64,000 nt of DNA from a bacterium (GTDB lineage: Bacteria > Bacillota > Bacilli > Lactobacillales > Streptococcaceae). How positions within the stretch are numbered: position 1 is the stretch's first letter; every line of letters begins with the position of its first letter. Positions 27,410-37,815 of the stretch are shown piece by piece. The notes below the pieces were generated by a model. The model ran no database searches. It was not told the DNA's origin and saw only the letters and a program-made list of their open reading frames with translations. A program made the position numbers and the translations under genes. Location: the NCBI GenBank assembly GCA_905221095.1, contig CAJNBV010000001.1:124001-188000 (forward strand), read 5' to 3'.

Positions 27410-28501
27410 ATGAGTGAGATCAAAATTATTAACGCCAAAAAAATCTACCACGATGTCCCTGTTATTGAGAATTTGAACATTACAATTCCAAAAGGAAGTC
27501 TCTTTACCCTTCTTGGGCCTTCAGGGTGTGGGAAAACGACTCTTCTTCGTATGATTGCAGGTTTCAATAGTATCGAAGGTGGAGAGTTTTACTTCGATGA
27601 TACAAAAATCAATAATATGGAACCCAGCAAACGCAATATCGGGATGGTGTTCCAAAACTACGCTATTTTCCCACATTTGACTGTCCGAGATAATGTCGCT
27701 TTTGGTCTCAAGCAAAAGAAGGTTCCAAAAGAAGAATTGATTCAACAGACCAACAAGTATCTTGAACTCATGCAAATTGCCCAATATGCGGATCGGAAGC
27801 CCGATAAACTTAGTGGTGGACAACAACAACGTGTCGCCTTGGCACGCGCCTTAGCTGTTAATCCAAGTGTTCTCCTCATGGACGAGCCACTTAGTAACCT
27901 AGATGCCAAACTTCGCTTGGATATGCGTCAAGCCATTCGGGAAATCCAACACGAAGTGGGAATTACAACCGTTTATGTAACCCACGACCAGGAAGAAGCC
28001 ATGGCTATTTCAGATCAAATTGCTGTTATGAAAGATGGGGTGATCCAACAAATCGGCCGACCAAAAGAACTCTATCATAAACCAGCTAATGAGTTTGTAG
28101 CAACCTTTATCGGACGCACAAATATCATCCCTGCCAATCTCGAAAAACGGAGCGACGGCGCTTATATCGTCTTTTCAGATGGCTATGCCCTTCGAATGCC
28201 AGCCCTTGATCAGGCTGAGGAACAAGCTATTCATGTAAGCATTCGTCCTGAAGAGTTTATCAAAGATGAATCTGGAGATATTGAAGGAACTATTAGCGAT
28301 AGCGTCTATCTTGGACTGAATACTGAATATTTCATCGAGACAGGCTTTGCCTCAAAAATTCAAGTTAGCGAAGAATCAACTTTTGAAGAAGATCTACAAA
28401 AAGGCGATCGTATTCGTCTACGAATTAATACTCAAAAATTAAACGTCTTTTCTGCAGATGGTTCTAAAAACCTGATAAAAGGAGTCAACCATGGAACGTA
28501 A
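27410..28501 (+). CDS. ABC transporter ATP-binding protein (AfuC/FbpC/PotA class)
   Basis: This 363-residue ATPase has Walker [10 protein letters not shown] (36-44), signature LSGGQQQR (134-141), Walker B LLMDEP (155-160) and a C-terminal TOBE-type regulatory domain from about residue 240. It powers uptake through the fused permease, whose gene overlaps its end by 11 nt. The binding proteins upstream supply the substrate. Confidence 0.92.
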   Translation: MSEIKIINAKKIYHDVPVIENLNITIPKGSLFTLLGPSGCGKTTLLRMIAGFNSIEGGEFYFDDTKINNMEPSKRNIGMVFQNYAIFPHLTVRDNVAFGLKQKKVPKEELIQQTNKYLELMQIAQYADRKPDKLSGGQQQRVALARALAVNPSVLLMDEPLSNLDAKLRLDMRQAIREIQHEVGITTVYVTHDQEEAMAISDQIAVMKDGVIQQIGRPKELYHKPANEFVATFIGRTNIIPANLEKRSDGAYIVFSDGYALRMPALDQAEEQAIHVSIRPEEFIKDESGDIEGTISDSVYLGLNTEYFIETGFASKIQVSEESTFEEDLQKGDRIRLRINTQKLNVFSADGSKNLIKGVNHGT

Positions 28502-30149
28502 AAAACTAAATATTTGGACAGCCTCCTCTTTCTTCATCTTTCTTACCTATCTTGTCTTTCTCGTGTATCCTATCGTTACCGTGCTCAAGCAAGCACTCAT
28601 ACATGAAGGACAATTCTCACTAGCTAATTTTGTCACTTTCTTTAGTAAAGCCTACTACTCTGAGACACTCGTCAATAGTTTCAAGGTTTCCATTACCGCT
28701 ACTGTCACTTCCTTGGTTGTAGGAACCTTATTAGCTTACCTCTTTTCCATGTATGACTTCAAGGGAAAGAAATTTCTACAAATATTGATTATCATTGCTT
28801 CCATGTCAGCTCCTTTCGTAGGAGCCTACTCCTGGATTCTCTTGCTGGGACGAAATGGGGTCATTACTAAATTCCTGACAAATTCCCTTCATCTTCCAGC
28901 TATCGATATTTATGGATTCAAAGGAATTGTACTTGTCTTTACACTTCAACTATTCCCACTGGTATTTTTATACGTTGCTGGGACAATGAAGAGTATTGAC
29001 AATTCTCTACTTGAAGCAGCTGAAAGCATGGGGTCCTTCGGATTTAAGCGTATCGTAACGGTTGTTTTACCTCTCCTAGTTCCAACCTTACTAGCGGCTG
29101 CCCTGCTTGTATTTATGAGAGCATTCTCAGACTTTGGAACACCGATGTTAATTGGTGAAGGATATCGGACTTTCCCGGTCTTGATTTATACCCAATTCAT
29201 TAGCGAGGTTGGAGGAAATTCTGCTTTTGCATCTGCTTTAGCAATTATGGCGATTATCATCGCCTTGGCAATTTTCCTTATCCAAAAATACATTTCAAAT
29301 CGCTACAGTTTCAGCATGAATTCGCTCCATCCAATCGAGCCTAAAAAAACTACAAAAGGAAAAATGGTTGCCATTTATGCAACAGTCTACGGAATTATCT
29401 TGTTCTCTGTTCTACCTCAAGTCTACTTGATTTATACTTCTTTCCTAAAAACATCAGGTATGGTATTTGTCAAAGGTTATTCTCTAAACAGTTACAAGGT
29501 AGCTTTCAATCGTATGGGATCTGCTATTTTCAATACCATTCGTATCCCTTTGATTGCCTTAGTTCTAGTTGTTTTATTTGCAACATTTATCTCCTACCTA
29601 GCCGTTAGAAAACGGAATTTGTTTACAAACTTAATTGACAGCCTCAGTATGGTCCCTTATATTGTACCAGGAACCGTTCTAGGGATTGCCTTCATTTCTT
29701 CCTTCAATACCGGTCTATTTGGAAGTGGATTTCTTATGATTACAGGAACAGCTTTCATCTTGATTATGTCCCTATCTGTCAGAAGATTACCTTATACGAT
29801 TCGCTCATCTGTTGCTAGCTTGCAACAAATAGCACCAAGTATTGAAGAAGCCGCTGAGAGCTTAGGAAGTAGTCGTCTCAATACCTTTGCCAAGATTACA
29901 ACTCCAATGATGCTATCTGGTATTATTTCTGGAGCTATCCTATCTTGGGTCACAATGATTTCAGAACTCTCTACTTCTATCCTCCTCTACAATGTCAAAA
30001 CAAGAACAATGACTGTAGCCATTTATACAGAGGTTCTCAGAGGAAATTACGGTGTAGCCGCAGCCTTGTCAACTATCCTGACTGTTCTAACAGTAGGTTC
30101 CTTGCTCTTGTTTATGAAAATCTCTAAAAGCAATAGCATTACACTTTAG
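28491..30149 (+). CDS. ABC transporter permease with two fused transport domains (AfuB/FbpB class)
   Basis: This 552-residue membrane protein is made of two halves with about six helices each. Each half has its own ATPase-docking loop: EAAESMGSFGFKRIVTVVLP near residue 180 and EAAESLGSSRLNTFAKITTP near 460. This two-in-one form is typical of iron(III) and organophosphate importers. It ends the operon before a strong terminator. Confidence 0.92.
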   Translation: MERKKLNIWTASSFFIFLTYLVFLVYPIVTVLKQALIHEGQFSLANFVTFFSKAYYSETLVNSFKVSITATVTSLVVGTLLAYLFSMYDFKGKKFLQILIIIASMSAPFVGAYSWILLLGRNGVITKFLTNSLHLPAIDIYGFKGIVLVFTLQLFPLVFLYVAGTMKSIDNSLLEAAESMGSFGFKRIVTVVLPLLVPTLLAAALLVFMRAFSDFGTPMLIGEGYRTFPVLIYTQFISEVGGNSAFASALAIMAIIIALAIFLIQKYISNRYSFSMNSLHPIEPKKTTKGKMVAIYATVYGIILFSVLPQVYLIYTSFLKTSGMVFVKGYSLNSYKVAFNRMGSAIFNTIRIPLIALVLVVLFATFISYLAVRKRNLFTNLIDSLSMVPYIVPGTVLGIAFISSFNTGLFGSGFLMITGTAFILIMSLSVRRLPYTIRSSVASLQQIAPSIEEAAESLGSSRLNTFAKITTPMMLSGIISGAILSWVTMISELSTSILLYNVKTRTMTVAIYTEVLRGNYGVAAALSTILTVLTVGSLLLFMKISKSNSITL

Positions 30150-30160
30150 TTTTCCCCATC

Positions 30161-30199
30161 AAAAACAGCCGAAAGGATTACCCTCGGCTGTTTTTTCTT
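30161..30199 (+). terminator. Bidirectional terminator between the transporter operon and the phosphatase gene
   Basis: AAAACAGCCGA pairs with TCGGCTGTTTT around an 11-nt loop. T-tracts are present on both strands between the convergent genes. Confidence 0.85.
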
Positions 30200-30251
30200 A
30201 TCTTGATATCCCTATCAAATCCCTAGCTCATGGCAAGCAAGTCTAGACTGA

Positions 30252-30944
30252 TTAAATAGAGGCTTCCTCCATCTTCTCACGTCCTAGTTCTCGGTAACTA
30301 CGATCGCCGACAACTTCAACGCTAAACTGGCCGTCCTCATATTCAAGGATGGTCACACTACCATTATCGAGACCATGAGGATGCATGCCATTAATCAGAT
30401 AAACAATGGTTCCAATGGTCATTCCGTGGCTGACAACGAGGGCATTGCCCCCACCCTGCTCTTCCATTTCTTTGGCAATCGCTTCAAAGCCCTCCTTGAT
30501 TCGGCCACTGAGTTTTTCCCAGCCTTCAGCCCAACCAGCTGTGTCAACCTCTACCAAGCCCTCAGCCAGTTCAGCATAAGACAATTGGTGAACATGGTCC
30601 ACATTAAAGATACGAGGAATGATGCCCATGAAAAGATCGCCATCGTAGGCTCCATCAAAGCTGCCAAAACACCATTCTCTGATACGCTTGTCCATGCGAT
30701 AAGGGATTTTCCCTTGCAGGCCAAGTTCGTCAAGTATGATTCCCATAGTCTGAATGGTACGACCAGAATCACTCGAATAAGCACGCTCAAACTGTAGACC
30801 AGATTCTCGCAAACCAATCCCTAATTCTTGAATCCCTCGCTCACCTTCAGCTGTTAAGGGAGTATCGCTCCAACCTTGCGCGCGACCAATCGTGTTAAAC
30901 ATGGTCTTGCCATGACGTACCAAATACAATCGTACTTTTACCAT
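30252..30944 (-). CDS. Histidine phosphatase / phosphoglycerate mutase family protein
   Basis: This 230-residue protein has the phospho-histidine motif LVRHGKT near its start, the SDSGRTIQTM segment and VVSHGMTIG with the second His. It may be a cofactor-dependent mutase-like phosphatase; the substrate is unknown. The start at 30944 is chosen because GGAGG stands 7 nt before it; the longer open frame runs into the terminator of a small RNA. Confidence 0.9.
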   Translation of the reverse strand: MVKVRLYLVRHGKTMFNTIGRAQGWSDTPLTAEGERGIQELGIGLRESGLQFERAYSSDSGRTIQTMGIILDELGLQGKIPYRMDKRIREWCFGSFDGAYDGDLFMGIIPRIFNVDHVHQLSYAELAEGLVEVDTAGWAEGWEKLSGRIKEGFEAIAKEMEEQGGGNALVVSHGMTIGTIVYLINGMHPHGLDNGSVTILEYEDGQFSVEVVGDRSYRELGREKMEEASI

Positions 30945-30983
30945 TTTCCGTCCTCCGTTTGCTTCTATTATATCATGGATGAT

Positions 30984-31134
30984 AAAACAAAAGCCACCCA
31001 TACAGGCGACTTTTGCAGGAGATTATTATGAAAAAGTTTAGGAGTTCTATTAAATAAAGATATTAGATGAAAATCCAATTCAAACTAAATCAGAGTTATC
31101 TGTTTCAAATAATATTAGGAGGTCTTTATTTAAT
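30984..31134 (-). ncRNA. CiaR-dependent small RNA (csRNA), long form
   Basis: This RNA of about 151 nt is the longest csRNA here. Its 5' end has ATTAAATAAAGACCTCC and its 3' end TAATAATCTCC followed by a terminator (AAAAGTCGCC/GGGUGGCUUUU, 30989-31014). The stem has G-U pairs only when read as minus-strand RNA, which fixes the direction. An extra segment of about 55 nt between the two conserved parts is not in the other copies. The length agrees with the upper limit reported for pneumococcal csRNAs, from memory. Confidence 0.88.
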
Positions 31135-31140
31135 GATTAT

Positions 31141-31173
31141 AGTATACACAGCTAACCTTAAATAGAACTTAAA
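31141..31173 (-). promoter_or_regulatory. CiaR box and promoter of the long csRNA
   Basis: TTTAAG, 5 nt, TTTAAG (31157-31173) is a perfect match to the CiaR repeat. It is followed 10 nt later by TATACT (31141-31146). Confidence 0.92.
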
Positions 31174-31188
31174 ATTTCTCCTATTTTT

Positions 31189-32526
31189 TTAATTTTTAAA
31201 ACTATGAATTGGTGCTGGGATTTGCCCTCCACGAGAAATGAAATCAACAGACGAAGCCCCATTGACTTTCATAACAGGCGCAGTTCCTAATAGGCCACCA
31301 AACTCAATCATATCGCCTTCTTTTCCTTTTGGAATGATACGAACAGCTGTTGTTTTCATGTTAATGACACCAATTGCAGCTTCATCTGCAATCATAGCCG
31401 CAATGGTTTCAGCAGGTGTATCCTCCGGAATGGCAATCATATCCAAGCCAACGGAACAGATAGCCGTCATAGCTTCTAGTTTTTCCAGATTAAGAGAGCC
31501 ATTTTGCACTGCAGCAATCATTCCTTCATCCTCTGAAACAGGGATAAAGGCACCAGACAAACCACCAACTTGGTTGCAGGCCATCACTCCGCCCTTCTTA
31601 ACTTGGTCGTTCAAGAGAGCCAAGGCAGCCGTCGTTCCATGCGTGCCAACTGTTTCTAGTCCCATTTCCTCAAGGACACGTGCCACAGAGTCTCCAACCG
31701 CAGGGGTTGGCGCCAAACTCAAGTCAACAATACCAAATTCCACACCTAATCTCTCGCTTGCCATCTGACCAACCAATTGACCGATACGAGTAATTTTAAA
31801 GGCAGTCTTCTTGACCGTTTCAGCTACTACATCAAAGCTCTCCCCACGAACTTTTTCCAAGGCACGCTTCACCACACCAGGACCAGAAACCCCGACATTG
31901 ATGATAACATCTGCTTCCCCAACACCGTGGAAAGCACCTGCCATAAACGGATTGTCTTCAACCGCATTAGCAAATACAACCAACTTGGCTGCGCCCATAT
32001 CGGATAGAGTTGCCGTATCCTTGATAATACGTCCCATATCTGCCACAGCCGTCATATTAATACCAGACTTGGTTGAACCGATATTGACTGAAGAGCAGAC
32101 CTTATCCGTTTCTGCCAAAGCACGAGGAATAGAATTGATGAGAATCTCATCTCCCTTTTGATAACCCTTTTGTACCAAGGCAGAGAAACCACCAATAAAG
32201 TCCACACCAATCTCTTTCGCAGCCTTATCAAGCGCTTTTGCCAGAACAACATAGTCTGTTGCGTCAGTCGCCGCACCAATCAGAGAAATAGGAGTCACCG
32301 ATACACGCTTATTAACGATTGGAATTCCCAACTCAGCTGCAATTTCATCCCCAACAGCCACTAAATTAGCCGCCTTGGTCGTAAGCTTTTGATAAATTTT
32401 CTCTGCAGCACGATTGATATCTGGATCGATACAGTCCAGAAGGGAAATCCCCATGGTAATGGTTCTGATATCGAAGTTTTGCTCCTCAATCATGGCGATG
32501 GTTTCAGTAACTTGTCTAATATCCAT
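31189..32526 (-). CDS. UPF0210 (DUF711, PFL family) protein
   Basis: This 445-residue conserved protein of unknown function starts [23 protein letters not shown], with GGAGG 5 nt before the ATG at 32526. DUF711 proteins have a glycyl-radical-like fold, but no glycyl radical motif is known for them. It lies 9 nt after an ACT-domain gene, a pairing kept in many Firmicutes. That suggests a role in amino-acid sensing or metabolism (inference). Confidence 0.88.
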   Translation of the reverse strand: MDIRQVTETIAMIEEQNFDIRTITMGISLLDCIDPDINRAAEKIYQKLTTKAANLVAVGDEIAAELGIPIVNKRVSVTPISLIGAATDATDYVVLAKALDKAAKEIGVDFIGGFSALVQKGYQKGDEILINSIPRALAETDKVCSSVNIGSTKSGINMTAVADMGRIIKDTATLSDMGAAKLVVFANAVEDNPFMAGAFHGVGEADVIINVGVSGPGVVKRALEKVRGESFDVVAETVKKTAFKITRIGQLVGQMASERLGVEFGIVDLSLAPTPAVGDSVARVLEEMGLETVGTHGTTAALALLNDQVKKGGVMACNQVGGLSGAFIPVSEDEGMIAAVQNGSLNLEKLEAMTAICSVGLDMIAIPEDTPAETIAAMIADEAAIGVINMKTTAVRIIPKGKEGDMIEFGGLLGTAPVMKVNGASSVDFISRGGQIPAPIHSFKN

Positions 32527-32535
32527 GTGCACCTC

Positions 32536-32802
32536 CTAGATATTATACATAGCTTCAAAAATCGCAGCACTTTGAATATTAATTTTCACATTCAAAGTTT
32601 GACCAAAAGCTTCAAATTCATTACGAAGATAAGTAAAATCTTGCTTTTCATCACTTGAGACGACAGCCATCATCGTGAAATATTCATCCAAAACAGTTTG
32701 AGAGATATCATCAATATTCAAACCCAATTCTGCAATTTTACCAGAAACACCTGCAACAATTCCAGATTTATCTTTACCAACAACAGTTATAATCGCTTTC
32801 AT
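32536..32802 (-). CDS. ACT-domain protein (UPF0237)
   Basis: This 88-residue protein is a single ACT domain (MKAIITVVGKDKSGIVAGVSGKIAELG). Such domains bind amino acids. The ATG at 32802 is chosen, with GGAG 8 nt upstream; a TTG two codons before is less likely. It is cotranscribed with the UPF0210 gene. A TGCTATACT extended -10 is seen upstream near 32865. Confidence 0.88.
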   Translation of the reverse strand: MKAIITVVGKDKSGIVAGVSGKIAELGLNIDDISQTVLDEYFTMMAVVSSDEKQDFTYLRNEFEAFGQTLNVKINIQSAAIFEAMYNI

Positions 32803-32892
32803 AAGCAAACTCCAATTCTTCTTTTAATAGGAAACCTGAACATTAAACAGGATTCTTTTCAAATAGTATAGCATAATTCTAACGAAAATACT

Positions 32893-32950
32893 CAAAAACG
32901 CCTGCTTACGAAGTTGTTCTTAAGCAAAAAAACAATTTCGTAAACAAGCG
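32893..32950 (-). terminator. Long imperfect terminator of the ribosomal operon
   Basis: CGCCTGCTTACGAAGTTGTT (32899-32918) pairs with its imperfect complement ending at 32950, a stem of about 20 bp with four mismatches. On the minus strand GTTTTTGAGTATTTT follows. It is the likely end of the cluster that finishes with rplQ. Confidence 0.65.
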
Positions 32951-32979
32951 TCTACTATCCCAACTTATGATGAGTGTTC

Positions 32980-33003
32980 CCGCTAGGACCGAAATCCTAG
33001 CGG
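32980..33003. other. Strong hairpin between rplQ and the terminator
   Basis: CCGCTAGGA and TCCTAGCGG form a perfect 9-bp stem with a 6-nt loop. No T-tract follows, so it may be an RNA end-protecting or processing structure. The rest of 33004-33067 shows no gene. Confidence 0.5.
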
Positions 33004-33067
33004 TAGACCAGAGCTAGACTAAGAGCACAAGACTCCATCATCATAACACTCAACAAAATTGATGATT

Positions 33068-33454
33068 TTATACTAATTCGATGATCGCCATTGGCGCTGC
33101 ATCACCACGACGTGGTTCAGTTTTAAGGATACGAGTGTATCCACCGTTACGTTCAGCATAACGAGGTGCGATTTCTGAGAACAATTTTTGAAGTGCTGTA
33201 GTAGAAGTGTACTTGTCAGTTGCTTCATCATAGTTTTCAGATGCGATTTCATTACGTACGAAAGCAGCTGCTTGACGACGTGCATGCAAATCACCACGTT
33301 TACCTAGAGTAATCATTTTTTCAACAGTTTTACGGATTTCTTTAGCACGAGCTTCAGTTGTCACGATTGATTCGTTGATCAAAAGGTCAGTTGTCAAATC
33401 GCGAAGCATTGCTTTACGTTGTGAGCTAGTGCGTCCTAGTTTACGGTAAGCCAT
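33068..33454 (-). CDS. rplQ: 50S ribosomal protein L17
   Basis: This 128-residue large-subunit protein near the exit tunnel begins [20 protein letters not shown], the family start. It closes the alpha operon, 11 nt after rpoA. An AGGAGG sequence precedes it. Confidence 0.98.
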   Translation of the reverse strand: MAYRKLGRTSSQRKAMLRDLTTDLLINESIVTTEARAKEIRKTVEKMITLGKRGDLHARRQAAAFVRNEIASENYDEATDKYTSTTALQKLFSEIAPRYAERNGGYTRILKTEPRRGDAAPMAIIELV

Positions 33455-33465
33455 TTATTCCTCCT

Positions 33466-34401
33466 TTATTTATCTTTTAATCCAAGACCCAAATCAATAA
33501 GTTTGAATTTCACTTCTTCCAAACTCTTGCGTCCAAGATTTCGTACTTTCATCATCTCTGCTTCAGATTTTTCTGTCAAGTCATGCACAGTATTGATACC
33601 GGCACGTTTCAAACAGTTGTATGAACGCACAGACAAGTCCAGTTCCTCAATCGTACGATCCAAAATACGGTCGTCAGATTCAGTATCAGCTTCTTTCATC
33701 ACTTCAGTTGACTTAGCAATCTCAGTAAGATTTGTAAACAAATCAAGATGTTCTGTCAAAATACGTGCTGAAAGCCCTAAAGCATCTTCTGGAATAATTG
33801 TTCCATTTGTCAAGATTTCAAGGGTTAGTTTGTCAAAACCATCGTTGCTACCTACACGAGCAGGTTCAACTTGATAGTTGACTTTGGTAACTGGTGTATA
33901 AATAGAATCTACAGCAAGTGTCCCAACTGGTGCATTATCCTTTTTGTTTTCATCTGCAGGCACATATCCACGACCACTGTTAACAGTCATAGTCGCTTTT
34001 AGAGAAGAACCTTCACCGATTGTAAAGAGATAATGATCTGGATTTACAATTTCAATATCGCTATCTGTCAAAATGTCTCCAGCTGTTACTTCAGCAGGAC
34101 CTTCAACATCCAGTTCGATGATTTTTTCGTCTTCAACGTACGATTTCACTGCAATTCCTTTAATGTTCAGAATGATTTGCATCACGTCTTCACGAACACC
34201 TGGAACTGTGTCAAACTCATGTAACACACCATCAATGTTGATAGATGTCACAGCTGCTCCTGGTAGAGAAGCTAGAAGTACACGACGAAGAGAGTTACCA
34301 AGAGTTGTACCGTAGCCACGTTCAAGTGGTTCGATTACAAACTTGCCATAATCTTTATTTTCATCAATTTTTGTTATATTTGGTTTTTCAAACTCGATCA
34401 T
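33466..34401 (-). CDS. rpoA: RNA polymerase alpha subunit
   Basis: This 311-residue subunit has an N-terminal assembly domain ([26 protein letters not shown] at 28-53) and a C-terminal domain ([19 protein letters not shown] and [15 protein letters not shown]) that contacts UP elements and activators, joined by an acidic linker near 235. It lies between rpsK and rplQ as usual. Confidence 0.98.
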   Translation of the reverse strand: MIEFEKPNITKIDENKDYGKFVIEPLERGYGTTLGNSLRRVLLASLPGAAVTSINIDGVLHEFDTVPGVREDVMQIILNIKGIAVKSYVEDEKIIELDVEGPAEVTAGDILTDSDIEIVNPDHYLFTIGEGSSLKATMTVNSGRGYVPADENKKDNAPVGTLAVDSIYTPVTKVNYQVEPARVGSNDGFDKLTLEILTNGTIIPEDALGLSARILTEHLDLFTNLTEIAKSTEVMKEADTESDDRILDRTIEELDLSVRSYNCLKRAGINTVHDLTEKSEAEMMKVRNLGRKSLEEVKFKLIDLGLGLKDK

Positions 34402-34443
34402 TTAGTTACTCCCTCTTAAACGAAAAGCAGTGTAATGCGATGA

Positions 34444-34827
34444 TTATACACGGCGACGTTTTGGAGGACGAGCACCATTGTGTGGCACTGGAGTCACATC
34501 ACGAATTGCTGTTACTTCAAGACCAGCGGCAGCAAGCGCACGAATAGCTGACTCACGACCAGAACCTGGACCTTTTACAGTAACTTCAACTGATTTAAGA
34601 CCGTGTTCTTGTGCAGATTTAGCAGCAGCTTCAGAAGCCATTTGAGCAGCGAATGGTGTAGATTTACGAGAACCTTTGAAACCAAGAGCACCAGCTGATG
34701 ACCAAGCAATTGCATTACCATGCACATCAGTAATCATAACAATAGTGTTATTAAATGTAGCGTGAATATGAGCAATACCAGATTCGATATTCTTTTTCAC
34801 ACGACGTTTACGTGTTGGTTTAGCCAA
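34444..34827 (-). CDS. rpsK: 30S ribosomal protein S11
   Basis: This 127-residue protein of the platform of the small subunit carries GVAH-like [14 protein letters not shown] and ends [11 protein letters not shown]. It lies 17 nt after rpsM. Confidence 0.98.
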
Positions 34828-34844
34828 GACTTTTACCTCCTATA

Positions 34845-35210
34845 TTATTTTTTCTTACCAGCAATCGCAACAGCTTTACCTTTACGAGTGCGAGCGTTGT
34901 TTTTAGTGTTTTGTCCACGGACAGGAAGTCCACGACGGTGACGGATACCACGGTATGAACCGATTTCCATCAAACGTTTGATGTTCAAGTTTACTTCACG
35001 ACGAAGGTCACCTTCAACTTTGATTGCATCCACTTCACGACGGATAGCATCTTCTTGATCTGATGTAAGATCACGTACACGAACATCTTCTGAGATTCCA
35101 GCAGCAACCAAAATTTTCTTAGATGTTGCAAGTCCGATACCATAAACATAAGTCAATGAGATTACTACGCGTTTGTCATTTGGAATGTCAACTCCAGCAA
35201 TACGAGCCAT
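34845..35210 (-). CDS. rpsM: 30S ribosomal protein S13
   Basis: This 121-residue protein of the 30S head contacts the P-site tRNA and L5. It begins [21 protein letters not shown], and has the [14 protein letters not shown] motif and a basic tail. Confidence 0.98.
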   Translation of the reverse strand: MARIAGVDIPNDKRVVISLTYVYGIGLATSKKILVAAGISEDVRVRDLTSDQEDAIRREVDAIKVEGDLRREVNLNIKRLMEIGSYRGIRHRRGLPVRGQNTKNNARTRKGKAVAIAGKKK

Positions 35211-35227
35211 GTTTTCTCCTTTCTATC

Positions 35228-35344
35228 TTATCCTTGACGTTGTTTGTGTTTTGGATTTGCTGGGCAAATTACCATAACACGACCATTACGACGAATAACT
35301 TTACAGTATTCGCAAATTGGTTTGACCGATGGTCTTACTTTCAT
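35228..35344 (-). CDS. rpmJ: 50S ribosomal protein L36
   Basis: This gene encodes 38 residues and is easily missed for its length. The product begins [16 protein letters not shown], with Cys11, Cys14, Cys27 and His33 forming the zinc site of the C+ type of L36. It lies between infA and rpsM, the standard place. Confidence 0.96.
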
Positions 35345-35368
35345 TTCTTATCCCTCCAAGTTTTTCGA

Positions 35369-35587
35369 TTATTTAAAGCGGTAAGTGATACGTCCACGTG
35401 TCAAGTCATATGGACTCATTTCGACAGTAACACGATCTCCCGCTAAAATACGAATATAGTTTTTACGAATTTTACCAGAAACTGTTGCTAAAATCTGATG
35501 TCCATTTTCAAGTTCAACCGTAAACATTGCATTCGGCATTGTATCAACTACTTTGCCTTCAACTTCAATCACATCGTCTTTTGCCAC
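35369..35587 (-). CDS. infA: Translation initiation factor IF-1
   Basis: This 72-residue OB-fold factor starts with GTG (read as Met) [15 protein letters not shown] lies 9 nt before this GTG; the open frame upstream has no ribosome site. IF-1 blocks the A site during initiation. An unusual start codon for this gene may limit its level. Confidence 0.95.
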   Translation of the reverse strand: MAKDDVIEVEGKVVDTMPNAMFTVELENGHQILATVSGKIRKNYIRILAGDRVTVEMSPYDLTRGRITYRFK

Positions 35588-35703
35588 GCAAAAGCACCTC
35601 CATAAATTTCGATTCGATGCCTCTAGACACAGAGACAACAATTATAAGTCAGACTATCTCAGTATAACATTTGTAGCGGATTTTTGCAAGTGTGAAAAGC
35701 GCT

Positions 35704-36342
35704 TTATTTCAAATTTGTCAATACTTTTTCGATATCTGAGAAGACATCATTGATATCTTGATTACCTTCAATGTCATGAACCAAACCTTTAGCACGGTAG
35801 TGAGCAATGATTGGTTCTCCTTGAGCAATATTCACATCCAAACGACGTTTCACTGTCTCAGGCTTATCATCTTCACGTTGGTAGTAATCTTCTTCTTTAT
35901 AGTCAACTGGTGGGTTAAAGACCTTGTGGAAAGTTTCTCCAGTTACGCGGTGGATGATACGGCCACTCAAACGTTCCAAGAGGCTATCTGGATTCACTTC
36001 AATGTTGATAACACCTTCTAGTTCAATGCCAAGTTCAGCCAATGTTTTGTCCAAGGCATGAGCTTGTTCGATTGTACGTGGGTAACCATCCAACAAGAAT
36101 CCTGTTTCTTTAATATCATCTTGTGAAAGACGTTCTTTTACGATTCCATTTGTAACTTCATCAGGAACCAATTCACCCTTGTCAATGTATGACTTAGCAA
36201 GAACACCCATTTCAGTTTGATTTGCCATAGCAGCGCGGAACATATCACCTGTTGAGATATGTGCAACATGGAATTGTTCTACGATTTTTGCTGCTTGAGT
36301 TCCCTTACCTGCACCAGGTAAGCCCATAATCAAAAGATTCAT
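35704..36342 (-). CDS. adk: Adenylate kinase
   Basis: This 212-residue enzyme interconverts AMP, ADP and ATP. The P-loop is [10 protein letters not shown] (7-16), and DGYPRT and the LID segment are present. The [18 protein letters not shown] has none of the four zinc cysteines found in Bacillus. It lies between secY and infA in the spc operon. Confidence 0.97.
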
Positions 36343-36492
36343 GATTTGATCTCCTTATTTTATTTTTAAATAGAAGCAAAAAGTCTTTTCACCCCTATTT
36401 AAAAACAAAATAGAAGAGGGGAGACCAAACTCTCACAAATGTCAGAGTTTAAACCTCCACTCCCTCAGCATTTACTGATTCAGTAAATACTT
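36343..36492 (-). other. Structured spacer between secY and adk
   Basis: This spacer holds AAACTCT/AGAGTTT (36427-36450), a perfect 8-bp ATTTACTG/CAGTAAAT with a 3-nt loop (36470-36488) and CCCCTATTT with AAATAG...GGGG (36391-36420). No T-tract makes a clear terminator. It may be a processing or pause site. Confidence 0.45.
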
Positions 36493-37803
36493 TTATTCTG
36501 TTCTATCCATGAAACCAACATACTTACGTTTCAATAGGTAACCTTCCAATTGTTTGATTCCTTCAATACCTGTAGAGATAATGATCAAAAGACTAGTTCC
36601 TCCAAAAGCAACCGCTTCTGAAAGTCCAAAGACATCTTTTGCTACAATCGGTAAAATAGAAATCACACCAAGGAAGAGGGAACCAACAGTTGCAAGACGA
36701 CGAAGAAGTTTAGACATATATTCTTCTGTACCTTTACCAGGACGAACTCCGTGGATATAGGCACCGCTCTTTTGTAGGTTCTCTGCTGCCTTTTCAGGAT
36801 TAATCTGTACAAACGTGTAGAAGAATGTAAAGAGAATAATCAACAAAGCATACATGGCAATACCAGTTGGTGAAGTTGTTGCCAGCATTTCTTGTGCTGT
36901 TCTTACCCAAGCCCAATCATGGCCTGTAGCGCTCAAAAACTGAAGAATAGCTGCAGGCGCTGCAGTAATCGAACTTGCAAAGATAACAGGGATAACTCCA
37001 GCAGGGTTTACCTTCAATGGAAGGTAAGAGCTAGATGGAGCACCTTGTGCAACCTTTGTATATTGGATTGGAATTTTGTATTCTGCTTGTTGAACATAAG
37101 TTGTAAAGTAAATGATCAACAATACAGTAATAATCAAGATGATTACGAAAATGATAGATGAGTTGATACGGCTACTTGGAACGTTAACAAAGTAGTCTAC
37201 ATAGATTCCCTGAATCATCTCTGGGATTGAAGCGACAATCCCGGCAAAGATAATCATAGAAACACCATTTCCGTATCCCTTATCTGTAATTTGCTCTCCC
37301 AACCAAGTCACAATCATACTACCAGCTGTTAAGATGATACCAATCATAATAAAGACTTGTGGAGTAAGAGCCGTTTTCAACAATTGAGCTCCAGCCAAAG
37401 TATTAAAACCAGCTGTAATCCCGATTGATTGCACAAAGGCTAGACCTAGTGCAATATAACGAGTAGCTTGATTCAATTTTCTTCGACCTACTTCCCCTTG
37501 TTTCCCCCACTCTACAAACTTGGGTAAAATATCCATTTGCAAGAGTTGGACAACGATAGAGGCTGTAATGTAGGGACTAACACCAAGTGCAAAAACTGAG
37601 AAGTTTTTCATGGCATTCCCTGACACCAAGCTCAACATGTTTAAGAAGGATAATCCACTTAAAGCATTCAAGCTATTGGCATTCACACCAGGAACTGTAA
37701 TACTAGTCCCGATACGAAAGACCAAAACGACAAAAATTGTAAATAAAATTTTTGATCGAACCTGCTTGACTTTAAGAGCTTCTCTTAATAATTTAAAAAA
37801 CAT
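36493..37803 (-). CDS. secY: Protein translocase subunit SecY
   Basis: This 436-residue protein is the central pore of the Sec translocon, with ten predicted helices. The start MFFKLLREALKVKQVRSKILFTI and GVSPYITASIVVQLLQMDILPKF are family hallmarks. It lies 12 nt after rplO. Confidence 0.98.
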   Translation of the reverse strand: MFFKLLREALKVKQVRSKILFTIFVVLVFRIGTSITVPGVNANSLNALSGLSFLNMLSLVSGNAMKNFSVFALGVSPYITASIVVQLLQMDILPKFVEWGKQGEVGRRKLNQATRYIALGLAFVQSIGITAGFNTLAGAQLLKTALTPQVFIMIGIILTAGSMIVTWLGEQITDKGYGNGVSMIIFAGIVASIPEMIQGIYVDYFVNVPSSRINSSIIFVIILIITVLLIIYFTTYVQQAEYKIPIQYTKVAQGAPSSSYLPLKVNPAGVIPVIFASSITAAPAAILQFLSATGHDWAWVRTAQEMLATTSPTGIAMYALLIILFTFFYTFVQINPEKAAENLQKSGAYIHGVRPGKGTEEYMSKLLRRLATVGSLFLGVISILPIVAKDVFGLSEAVAFGGTSLLIIISTGIEGIKQLEGYLLKRKYVGFMDRTE

Positions 37804-37815
37804 AGGTCACCTCTC

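Noticed and set aside
34000..36400. Loss or disruption in the ribosomal cluster
   Set aside because: All expected genes from rpsJ to rplQ are present; rpmJ and infA are merely short or GTG-started.
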